From: Planctomycetota bacterium
GTDB taxonomy: Bacteria > Planctomycetota > UBA1135 > UBA2386
NCBI GenBank assembly: GCA_023433825.1
Contig: JAEYTU010000168.1
Location: 1-6,889, forward strand
Reading direction: 5' to 3'
DNA: 6,889 nucleotides
Shown: one piece after another, positions 1 to 5,702 of the stretch
Position numbering within the stretch: position 1 is the stretch's first letter
How the letters are laid out: each line of letters opens with the position of its first letter
Translations under genes and position numbers: made by a program
The notes under the pieces: model-generated
What the model was told of the DNA's origin: nothing
The model's database searches: none
Seen by the model: only the letters and a program-made list of their open reading frames with translations

Positions 1-674
1 TGCCACGACTTGCCGCCGGATGCGTTGACGGCGCCGAACTTGACGGTCAAGAACTCGACGACGCCGTGCTCGGAGACGATGAACACGAACGCGAGCAGCA
101 TCCCGGCGACGATCTCCGGTGCCGCGAGACGCACGAGCATCGTCTCGGCGCGCGCGCGGCCGCGAGCGAGCAGGGCGGCCTCGTACATTCGCCCGTCGAT
201 CGCGCTGATCCCGCGCGCGGCGAGGACCGCGACGAACGGTGCGTAGCAGGTCCCGAGCAGCGCCGCGCACGGCAGGAACCCACCGGCGTCGAAGCGGTCG
301 GCGAAGCCCATCGCCGTGACGATCGGTGGGATCGCGAGTGGCGCCGCGGCCAAGATCGCCAGCAGACGCGCGAGCGGCAGGTCGGTCGACGTCGTCGCGA
401 ACGCGTGCCCGACGCCGAGCACGGTCGCGATCGCGGTCGCGACGACGCCGAGCGAGATCGAGTTCCAGAGCTGTGTGCGCTCGACGTCGCTCGAGAGCAC
501 GGTCGTCCACGCGGCGAGCGTGAACTCGCCGTCGACGAAGAACGTGCTTCCGAACATCCAGACGATCGGCGCGACGACGAACGCGCTGACGAACGCCAGC
601 GCCGCCGCGAGCGGCAGCGACGCCAGCCATCGTCCGCGCACCGCGGTGCCGCTGTTGGGGCCGTCTGCCGTCAC
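1..674 (-). CDS. ABC transporter permease, iron(III)/FbpB-like family, partial
   Basis: This is an inner-membrane subunit of a binding-protein-dependent importer; 224 codons are present and the 3' part lies beyond the left edge. Reading the minus strand from a GTG at 674 gives a basic N-terminus (RGRW), then hydrophobic segments at about residues 16-41, 70-92, 101-123, 132-153 and 186-204. An EAA-loop signature sits at 165-190 (EAALLARGRAR, then LAAPEIVAG). This is the cytoplasmic loop that docks on the ATPase. GTG 674 is chosen because it overlaps the stop of the binding-protein gene as GTGA (671-674), the usual sign of translational coupling. A second in-frame GTG at 641 is possible but leaves a shorter N-terminus. 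FbpB/ThiP-type permeases may have one or two such domains, and the window cannot show which. The ATPase gene is not visible and may follow to the left. The family call is solid; the substrate is unknown. Confidence 0.86.
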   Translation of the reverse strand, partial: MTADGPNSGTAVRGRWLASLPLAAALAFVSAFVVAPIVWMFGSTFFVDGEFTLAAWTTVLSSDVERTQLWNSISLGVVATAIATVLGVGHAFATTSTDLPLARLLAILAAAPLAIPPIVTAMGFADRFDAGGFLPCAALLGTCYAPFVAVLAARGISAIDGRMYEAALLARGRARAETMLVRLAAPEIVAGMLLAFVFIVSEHGVVEFLTVKFGAVNASGGKSW

Positions 675-1699
675 TTGCCGAACAGCTTCCCGAAGCGCTG
701 ACTGGTCGCTTCCAGCGCACTCGCCGTCGCCTCGGGATCCCACTTCATCCGCTTGAACTTGCCGAGCGGCAGCACCTGCGGATCGCCCGGCGGGGCGATG
801 CCGGTCCGGACCGGCAACTGCGCCGACTTGGCGGCTGCGAGCAGGGTCTCGACTTCACGCGAGACGATGAAGTCGACGGCCTTCCGCGCGGCCTCGGGGT
901 TCGGTGCACCCTTGACGATTGCGACCGTGTTCGCGAGCAGCATCGTCCCGATCTGGTCGTCGCCCTGGTCCGGGAACACGCAGGCGACCGGGAACCCCTT
1001 CTCGGCCCGCGCGACGTGGTAGTCGTCGGTGTCGGTGAACGCGAACGCCAGCTTGCCTTCGCCGACGTGGCGCATCGTCGCGCCGTTGCTCGTCAGCCAG
1101 TGGACCTCGTTGGCGATCAAGCCGTTGACGAACCGTTCGTATTCGGCAGCCGGCATCGACACCGACAACGCCGCGAAGTGCGACAGCGTCGTGCCGGTCA
1201 GCGGCTGCGCGACGGCGACACGTCCCTTCCACTTCGGGTCGATCAGATCCCACATCGACGTCGGCCAGTCGGCGCGGTTCGGCACGAGGTCGGTGTTGAC
1301 GATCAGCACCCTGGCCCGCGCCGCGAAGCCGGTCCAGCGGTGCTGCGGGTCGCGGAACTCGGCCGGGATGTCGGCGGCGGCGGGGGAGTCGTACGGCTCC
1401 AGCAGTCCCCGCTGCGCGAGGCGGACCGTCTGTGCCACTTCGTTGTTCCAGAAGACGTCGCACCGCGGCCGGCCGGCCTGCTCGATGATCCGGCTGACGA
1501 GTCCGACGGTCTTCTGGTTCTCGCTGTCGTACTCGTCGCCGACGACGAGCCCGCTCGACTGCGCGAACCGCTTCATCAAGGCTTCGCTGTGCTCTTGGTC
1601 GAGCGCGATGTAGAGGCGGACGTCGGGGGACTTCCCGCAAGCGGCGAGCAGCAGGAGCGAGAGCGTCGCGAGCGCGGCGACGGGAGAGGCGTTGGTCAT
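671..1699 (-). CDS. ABC transporter substrate-binding lipoprotein (extracellular solute-binding protein, Fe(III)/FbpA-like family)
   Basis: A periplasmic, lipid-anchored binding protein of 342 aa that should deliver its ligand to the permease encoded next. The start at 1699 gives a clean lipoprotein signal: MTNASPVAALATLSLLLLAAC, with lipobox LAAC and lipidated Cys21. An upstream in-frame ATG at 1822 would add 41 arginine-rich residues before the signal and is rejected. Family hallmarks are the opening strand YIALDQEHSEALMKRF (30-45), DVFWNNE (81-87), WTGFAARARVLIVNTD (122-137), WDLIDPKWKGRVAVAQP (150-166) and QLPVRTGI (294-301). FbpA-type ferric-binding proteins usually have adjacent tyrosines near the stretch TDTDDYH (222-228). 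Here there is one Tyr after an acidic run, so iron(III) is not assured; another metal complex or a small anion is possible. The ribosome-binding site is weak (a GAGA about 9 bases upstream). The stop overlaps the permease start. Confidence 0.92.
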   Translation of the reverse strand: MTNASPVAALATLSLLLLAACGKSPDVRLYIALDQEHSEALMKRFAQSSGLVVGDEYDSENQKTVGLVSRIIEQAGRPRCDVFWNNEVAQTVRLAQRGLLEPYDSPAAADIPAEFRDPQHRWTGFAARARVLIVNTDLVPNRADWPTSMWDLIDPKWKGRVAVAQPLTGTTLSHFAALSVSMPAAEYERFVNGLIANEVHWLTSNGATMRHVGEGKLAFAFTDTDDYHVARAEKGFPVACVFPDQGDDQIGTMLLANTVAIVKGAPNPEAARKAVDFIVSREVETLLAAAKSAQLPVRTGIAPPGDPQVLPLGKFKRMKWDPEATASALEATSQRFGKLFGK

Positions 1700-1764
1700 C
1701 GAATCGGGTCTCGGCCGCGAGCGGCGGGGGATCGGGACGCCGCCGACGCGGCGGGCGCGCGCCT

Positions 1765-1781
1765 TGGCACATGCCGTGCCA
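1765..1781. promoter_or_regulatory. Perfect palindrome TGGCAC-N5-GTGCCA; possible operator or sigma-54-like promoter
   Basis: The arms TGGCAC (1765-1770) and GTGCCA (1776-1781) are exact reverse complements around the spacer ATGCC. The sigma-54 consensus is TGGCAC-N5-TTGC, with GG and GC separated by 10 bases. On the plus strand, GG at 1766-1767 and GC at 1778-1779 are exactly 10 bases apart, and only the first T of TTGC is missing. Because of the symmetry, the same match occurs on the minus strand. The plus direction faces the aminotransferase, with a start expected near 1791. The minus direction faces the lipoprotein gene, with a start expected near 1755, about 55 bases before its ATG. A dimeric repressor operator would look the same. 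Function is inferred from pattern alone. Confidence 0.35.
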
Positions 1782-1980
1782 TTTGGCGAACCTGTGGCAT
1801 CGACATGACGAATGCGGGGCAAGCATCGACGACGTGGCCGTCTCGACGCAATCGCGCGCGTTCGGCGGTGTCCGCGCGGTTACCGGATCGGAACGACAAG
1901 CGCGCGTCCGCTCCGACGTGGACCAGCGAGCCGCAGCCCGGCAAGATGCCGCGCCCCTTCGCTCGCACTCGTCGCACGCA

Positions 1981-2008
1981 CGCCGACATCACGCCGACAT
2001 CACGCCGA
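1981..2008 (+). repeat. 11-base tandem repeat, two full copies plus partial third
   Basis: The unit CGCCGACATCA occurs at 1981-1991 and 1992-2002 without mismatch, and CGCCGA begins a third copy at 2003-2008. The array ends five bases before the chosen aminotransferase start, so it would lie in the 5' untranslated leader. It may be simple replication slippage. It could also change spacing or structure near the start codon if copy number varies. Confidence 0.8.
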
Positions 2009-2035
2009 ACGTATGAAGCTCGCCGAACGCATGAA
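2003..2035 (+). repeat. Direct repeat duplicating the start-codon context of the aminotransferase
   Basis: CGCCGAACGTATGAA (2003-2017) and CGCCGAACGCATGAA (2021-2035) match at 14 of 15 positions and are offset by 18 bases, a multiple of three. Each copy contains an in-frame ATG (2013 and 2031), so the gene has two nearly identical candidate starts encoding MKLAER or MNRLGT. Neither has a Shine-Dalgarno sequence. Confidence 0.8.
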
Positions 2036-3173
2036 CCGTCTGGGCACAGAGACCGCATTCGAGGTCCTGGCCCGCGCCCGCGCCCTCGAAGCCCAAGGAC
2101 GCTCGATCGTCCACCTGGAGATCGGCGAGCCCGACTTCGACACGCCGAAGCACGTCGTCGAAGCCGGCGTCACGGCGCTGCGCGGTGGCGAGACGCACTA
2201 CGGACCGGCGGCCGGCCTGCCGGTGCTGCGCGATGCGATCGCGCGTCACGTCGCGAAGACGCGGAACTGTGTCGTGACGCCCGAACAAGTGCTCGTCACG
2301 CCCGGCGGCAAGCCGGTCATGTTCTATGCCATGCTCGCGCTGCTGCAGCCGGGCGACGAAGCCATCTATCCGAACCCCGGCTTCCCGATCTACGAGAGCA
2401 TGATCCGCTACACCGGCGCGACGGCCGTCGCTGCACCGCTGCGCGCCGAGAACGGCTTCCGGATGGACATGGCGGAGGTCGCGCGACTGACGAACGGCAA
2501 GACGCGGCTGCTCGTCTGCAACTCGCCCGGCAATCCGTGCGGTGGTGTCTGGACCCGCGAGGACGTCGAGAGCCTCGTCGCGCTGATGCGCGCGAACCCC
2601 GGCCTCCACGTGCTGACCGACGAGATCTACTGGCGGATCCTCTACGACGGCGAGCACGTCTCGCCGCTGTCGTACAAGGAGGTCGCCGACCGCGTGATCC
2701 TGCTCGACGGATTCAGCAAGGCCTATGCGATGACCGGCTGGCGTCTCGGCTTCGGCGTCATGCACCCGAGTCTGCTGAAGGCCTGCGTGCAACTGCAGAT
2801 CAACTGCGCGTCGTGCACGGCGTCGTTCACGCAGATCGCCGGCGCAGCGGCGCTCGACGGTCCGCAGGACGCGGTCGACACGATGGTCGCCGAGTTCCGC
2901 CGTCGGCGGGACTTCCTCGTCGAGGGTCTGAACAAGATCCCTGGGTTCCGCTGCCAGTCGCCGGGAGGCGCGTTCTACGTCTTCCCCGACATCCGGGGGA
3001 CCGGCCGCACGTCCGCGGAGGTCCAGCACACGCTGCTGAACGACGCCGGCGTCGCCGCGCTGTCGGGGACGGCGTTCGGTGCACATGGCGAGGGGTTCGT
3101 CCGGTTCAGCTACGCGAACTCGATGGCGAACCTCGAACGCGCGCTGAAGGCGATCGGCAACGTCTTCGGATGA
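2013..3173 (+). CDS. Pyridoxal-phosphate-dependent aminotransferase, class I/II (aspartate aminotransferase-like)
   Basis: A cytosolic fold-type I aminotransferase of 386 aa, a normal family length, moving an amino group from an amino acid to a 2-oxo acid. Visible landmarks are LEIGEPDFDTP (35-45), the glycine turn TPGGKPVMF (96-104), NSPGNPCGG (170-178, equivalent to NxPxNPTG), the cofactor aspartate and tyrosine in DEIYW (203-207), the Schiff-base lysine K236 in GFSKAYAMTGWRLG with phosphate-binding R244, and the carboxylate-binding R364 in VRFSYANS. The usual Thr of NPTG is Cys here. ATG 2013 is preferred over 2031 because homologues characteristically begin with a KLAxR-MxRLGTETAFEVL-like stretch; this rests on recall of the family. 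There is no clear ribosome-binding site. It leads a three-gene cluster, and the next gene starts 10 bases after its stop. Substrate (aspartate, alanine or another) cannot be fixed from motifs. Confidence 0.95.
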   Translation: MKLAERMNRLGTETAFEVLARARALEAQGRSIVHLEIGEPDFDTPKHVVEAGVTALRGGETHYGPAAGLPVLRDAIARHVAKTRNCVVTPEQVLVTPGGKPVMFYAMLALLQPGDEAIYPNPGFPIYESMIRYTGATAVAAPLRAENGFRMDMAEVARLTNGKTRLLVCNSPGNPCGGVWTREDVESLVALMRANPGLHVLTDEIYWRILYDGEHVSPLSYKEVADRVILLDGFSKAYAMTGWRLGFGVMHPSLLKACVQLQINCASCTASFTQIAGAAALDGPQDAVDTMVAEFRRRRDFLVEGLNKIPGFRCQSPGGAFYVFPDIRGTGRTSAEVQHTLLNDAGVAALSGTAFGAHGEGFVRFSYANSMANLERALKAIGNVFG

Positions 3174-3187
3174 ACGTCGCGGAATGA
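3170..3187 (+). other. Five-codon mini-ORF bridging aminotransferase and threonine aldolase genes
   Basis: ATG 3170 overlaps the aminotransferase stop as ATGA (3170-3173). The frame then encodes MNVAE and stops with TGA 3185-3187, which overlaps the aldolase start as ATGA (3184-3187). Ribosomes could step through two termination-reinitiation events. No Shine-Dalgarno sequence is present for the aldolase, which makes coupling plausible. It may also be coincidence in GC-rich sequence; a functional peptide is not claimed. Confidence 0.35.
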
Positions 3188-4245
3188 CCGCTCCGTCCGG
3201 TGAGGCCGCCGACTTCCGCAGCGACACGCTGACGACGCCGGACGCTGCGATGCGCGCGGCGATGGCCGCGGCCGAGGTCGGCGACGACGTGTTCGGCGAG
3301 GATCCGACCGTTCGTCGGCTCGAGGAGGAAGCGGCCGCACTGCTCGGGATGGAACGCGCGCTGTTCACGCCGTCGGGGACGATGGCGAATCAGATCGCGA
3401 TCCACGTCCACTGCCGCCCGGGTGACGAGCTGATCTGCGAGCAGCGCAGCCACGTCTTCGTCTACGAGGGCGGATCGGCGGCGCGACTGTCGGGAACGCA
3501 GGTTCGGCCGCTGCCAGCCGACGACGGCTTCCCGTCGGCGGCCGACGTGACGGCGGCGATTCGCGTCGACGACCCGCACTTCCCGCGCTCGCGCCTGCTG
3601 GTGCTCGAGAACACGCACAACATGGCCGGCGGCCGCGTGCTCGCTCCGACGCGTCAGCAGGAGTTGGTCGCCGTCGCACGCGCGGCGGGAATGCGCGTCC
3701 ACGTCGACGGGGCGCGCCTGTGCAACGCCGCGGTCGCACTCGGTGTCGCTCCCTCAGACCTGACGCGCGGGCTCGACTCGGTGTCGCTCTGCCTCAGCAA
3801 GGGGCTCGGTGCACCGGTCGGTTCGGTGCTGGCTGGCGACGCCGCGTTCGTCCACGAGGCACGGCGCGTTCGCAAGGCGTTCGGCGGTGGCATGCGCCAA
3901 GCCGGCGTGCTGGCGGCGGCTGGCCTGCTGGCGCTGCGCGACGGTCGCACCCGTCTCGCCGCCGACCACGCACGCGCGCGCCGGATCGCCGAGGCGCTGG
4001 CGACGACACCCGGCTGCACGATCGACAAGGCGCGCGTCGAGACGAACATCGTCCTCGTCGACGTCGCGTTCGAGCCGAAGGTCCTGCTCGACTTCCTCGC
4101 CGGTCGCGGTGTCCGGGCGCTGCCCGTGGCCCGTCACCGGATTCGCTTCGTCACGCATCGCGACGTCACCGACGCGCACGTCGACCGACTCCTCGCGGCG
4201 TTGTCCGCATTCGCGGAACGCCCTCTCTCGGGAACCTGCACATGA
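3184..4245 (+). CDS. ltaE: Low-specificity L-threonine aldolase
   Basis: A cytosolic PLP enzyme of 353 aa that cleaves L-threonine or allo-threonine to glycine and acetaldehyde, and can run in reverse on beta-hydroxy amino acids. It shows the family order: FRSDTLTTP near the N-terminus (11-19), GDDVFGEDPTVRRLE (33-47), the turn FTPSGTMANQ (61-70), SHVFVYEGGSAA with the cofactor-stacking His90 (89-100), ENTHN (142-146), the cofactor aspartate and arginine in HVDGARL (173-179), the Schiff-base K206 in LCLSKGLGAPVGS, and a C-terminal IRFVTH (320-325) holding the carboxylate arginine. ATG 3184 is the first start in frame that leaves the usual short leader before the RSDT motif. It lies 10 bases after the aminotransferase stop, and its own stop overlaps the mutase start as ATGA. 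No break or missing catalytic residue is seen. Confidence 0.94.
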   Translation: MTAPSGEAADFRSDTLTTPDAAMRAAMAAAEVGDDVFGEDPTVRRLEEEAAALLGMERALFTPSGTMANQIAIHVHCRPGDELICEQRSHVFVYEGGSAARLSGTQVRPLPADDGFPSAADVTAAIRVDDPHFPRSRLLVLENTHNMAGGRVLAPTRQQELVAVARAAGMRVHVDGARLCNAAVALGVAPSDLTRGLDSVSLCLSKGLGAPVGSVLAGDAAFVHEARRVRKAFGGGMRQAGVLAAAGLLALRDGRTRLAADHARARRIAEALATTPGCTIDKARVETNIVLVDVAFEPKVLLDFLAGRGVRALPVARHRIRFVTHRDVTDAHVDRLLAALSAFAERPLSGTCT

Positions 4246-5585
4246 GCATCTTCAAGGCCTACGACATCCGCGGCACGCATCCGGACCAGATCGACGCGAC
4301 GACGGCGCGCCGGATCGGCGCCGCGTTCGCCAAGTTCCTCGGCGCGAAGCGACTCGTCGTCGGACGCGACATGCGAACGATGGCGCCGGCGATCCAGGAC
4401 GCCGTCATCGACGGGATCCTCTCGCAGGGCTGCGACGTGCTCGACATCGGCCTCGCTTCGACGCCGATGGTCTACTACGCGATCGGCAAGCTGCCGTGCG
4501 ACGGCGGGATGGCGGTGACCGCGTCGCACAATCCGAAGCAGTACATCGGCTTCAAGATGTGCCGCGCGGAGGCGCGTCCGCTGTCCGGCGACAACGGCAT
4601 CCAGGACATCCGCAAGCTCGTCGAGGCCGGCGATCTGCCGAAGGCGCCGCGCTTCGGCAAGCGTGAACAGGTCGACTTCGGTCGCGAGTACGTCGATCGG
4701 ATCGTCAGCTTCGCGCACGCGCTGCCGCCGACGAAGGTCGTCGTCGACTATGCGAACGGGATGGGCGCCGCCGAGTCGCCGCGGATCTTCGCGAAGGTGA
4801 AGGGCCTCGAGGTCGTCGAGCTGTACGCGGATCTCGACGGCACGTTTCCGAACCACGAGGCGAACCCGCTGCACGAGCCGAACCTCGACGACCTGCGTCG
4901 CGAGGTGAAGCGCCACGGCGCGACGCTCGGGCTCGCGTTCGACGGCGACGCCGATCGTTGCGCGTTCGTCGATCACGAAGGGCGCACGGTGCACGCCGAC
5001 CTGATCACGGTGATCCTCGCGCGCGGGATGCTCGCGCGGCATCCAGGCAAGGGGATCATCTACGACCTGCGTTCGTCGAAGGTCGTCGCCGAGGAGATCA
5101 CGCGGCTCGGGGGACGCCCGGTCCGCGAGCGCGTCGGTCACTCGTTCATGAAGGAGACGATGCGCAAGAAGGACTGCATCGGCGGCGGCGAGCTGTCGGG
5201 GCACTTCTACTTCGCCGAGAACTACTACACCGACTGCGGCGTGCTCGCGGCGATCCTCGTGCTGAACCAGCTCGCAGCGGAAGGCAAGACGCTGAAGGCC
5301 GCCGCCGACGAACTGCGCCGGTACCACGGCACCGGCGAGATCAACTTCAAGGTCGAGGACAAGGCCGCTGCGATGCGGCTGGTCGAGTCGCGGCTCGCCG
5401 GCGGCGCGATCGACCACCTCGACGGCGTGACGGTCACGTTCCCCGACTGGTGGGTCAACGTGCGACCGAGCAACACCGAGCCGTTCCTGCGGATGTGCTT
5501 GGAGGCCGACACGGCCGCGTTGATGGCCGAGAAGCGTGACCTGTTGTTCTCGCTGCTCGGCAAGCCGGCGGCCGGCGGGCACTGA
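4242..5585 (+). CDS. Phosphomannomutase/phosphoglucomutase
   Basis: A cytosolic alpha-D-phosphohexomutase of 447 aa that interconverts mannose-6-P/mannose-1-P or glucose-6-P/glucose-1-P, feeding nucleotide-sugar and envelope polysaccharide synthesis. The four-domain order is clear: FKAYDIRG (4-11); the phosphoserine loop TASHNPKQYIGFKM (93-106) with Ser95; the magnesium loop DGDADR (234-239) with Asp234, 236 and 238; the sugar-specificity loop GGGELSGHFYF (314-324); and the phosphate-binding loop RPSNTEPFLR (408-417). The length matches AlgC/ManB-type enzymes. The start ATG 4242 overlaps the threonine aldolase stop (ATGA 4242-4245), with a weak GGGAA about 8 bases upstream. The GEXSGH sequence class is shared by dual-specificity mannose/glucose enzymes, so I do not choose between manB, algC and pgm. 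Its place after two amino-acid enzymes is functionally unobvious. A GC-rich hairpin follows the stop. Confidence 0.95.
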   Translation: MSIFKAYDIRGTHPDQIDATTARRIGAAFAKFLGAKRLVVGRDMRTMAPAIQDAVIDGILSQGCDVLDIGLASTPMVYYAIGKLPCDGGMAVTASHNPKQYIGFKMCRAEARPLSGDNGIQDIRKLVEAGDLPKAPRFGKREQVDFGREYVDRIVSFAHALPPTKVVVDYANGMGAAESPRIFAKVKGLEVVELYADLDGTFPNHEANPLHEPNLDDLRREVKRHGATLGLAFDGDADRCAFVDHEGRTVHADLITVILARGMLARHPGKGIIYDLRSSKVVAEEITRLGGRPVRERVGHSFMKETMRKKDCIGGGELSGHFYFAENYYTDCGVLAAILVLNQLAAEGKTLKAAADELRRYHGTGEINFKVEDKAAAMRLVESRLAGGAIDHLDGVTVTFPDWWVNVRPSNTEPFLRMCLEADTAALMAEKRDLLFSLLGKPAAGGH

Positions 5586-5600
5586 CGCGGACGGCACGGT

Positions 5601-5621
5601 GGCGTCGCGAACTGCGACGCC
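5601..5621 (+). terminator. GC-rich hairpin after the mutase gene; possible terminator without T tract
   Basis: GGCGTCGC (5601-5608) and GCGACGCC (5614-5621) are perfect complements around a five-base loop GAACT, 15 bases beyond the mutase stop. The position suits the 3' end of the cluster. No run of T follows, so a classical intrinsic terminator is not supported; it could still pause polymerase or protect the 3' end. Confidence 0.4.
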
Positions 5622-5635
5622 GCATCCAGTCGCGC

Positions 5636-5660
5636 GCGCCGGACCGTCGATTCCCGGCGC
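5636..5660. repeat. Inverted repeat upstream of the porin gene
   Basis: GCGCCGG (5636-5642) and CCGGCGC (5654-5660) are exact 7-base arms around an 11-base loop. The right arm directly abuts an in-frame ATG at 5661, an alternative porin start. In RNA this could hide that start, or the DNA repeat could be an operator. Short GC-rich arms arise easily by chance here. Confidence 0.35.
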
Positions 5661-5702
5661 ATGGGGGAGGGAGAACACCGAGGACCGTCGTGGACTTCGA
5701 CA

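Larger units (their letters stand above)
1700..2012. other. Divergent intergenic region between importer genes and aminotransferase cluster
   Basis: This 313-base gap separates two divergently transcribed units and must hold promoters for both. Open frames cross it, but they read as arginine-rich shadow sequence with no family resemblance. The frame extending the aminotransferase upstream to 1812 also lacks any conserved-looking sequence. Structure visible here is a perfect palindrome at 1765-1781, a tandem 11-base repeat at 1981-2002, and the first half of a duplicated start context at 2003-2017. I could not identify a clear -35/-10 pair, riboswitch or tRNA by eye. Confidence 0.7.

Noticed and set aside
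1464..1480. Local palindromic GGCCGGCCGGCC stretch inside the binding-protein gene
   Set aside because: It is explained by codons of the conserved coding frame (GRPRC) and by base composition; there is no sign of a regulatory site.
1700..1822. Upstream extension of the binding-protein gene to ATG 1822
   Set aside because: It would place 41 basic residues before a good lipoprotein signal and would cover the palindromic element; the start at 1699 fits the lipobox.
1812..2012. Upstream extension of the aminotransferase to ATG 1812
   Set aside because: The added 67 residues are arginine-rich and unlike the family, while 386 aa from 2013 is a normal length.
1016..3187. A 723-codon open frame on the plus strand across the binding-protein and aminotransferase genes
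   Set aside because: It crosses two recognised genes on different strands and the intergenic region, is extremely arginine-rich, and has no recognisable domain.
1989..3368. A 459-codon minus-strand open frame opposite the aminotransferase
   Set aside because: It is antisense shadow of a gene with a full set of catalytic motifs; the composition is typical of reverse-strand GC-rich coding sequence.
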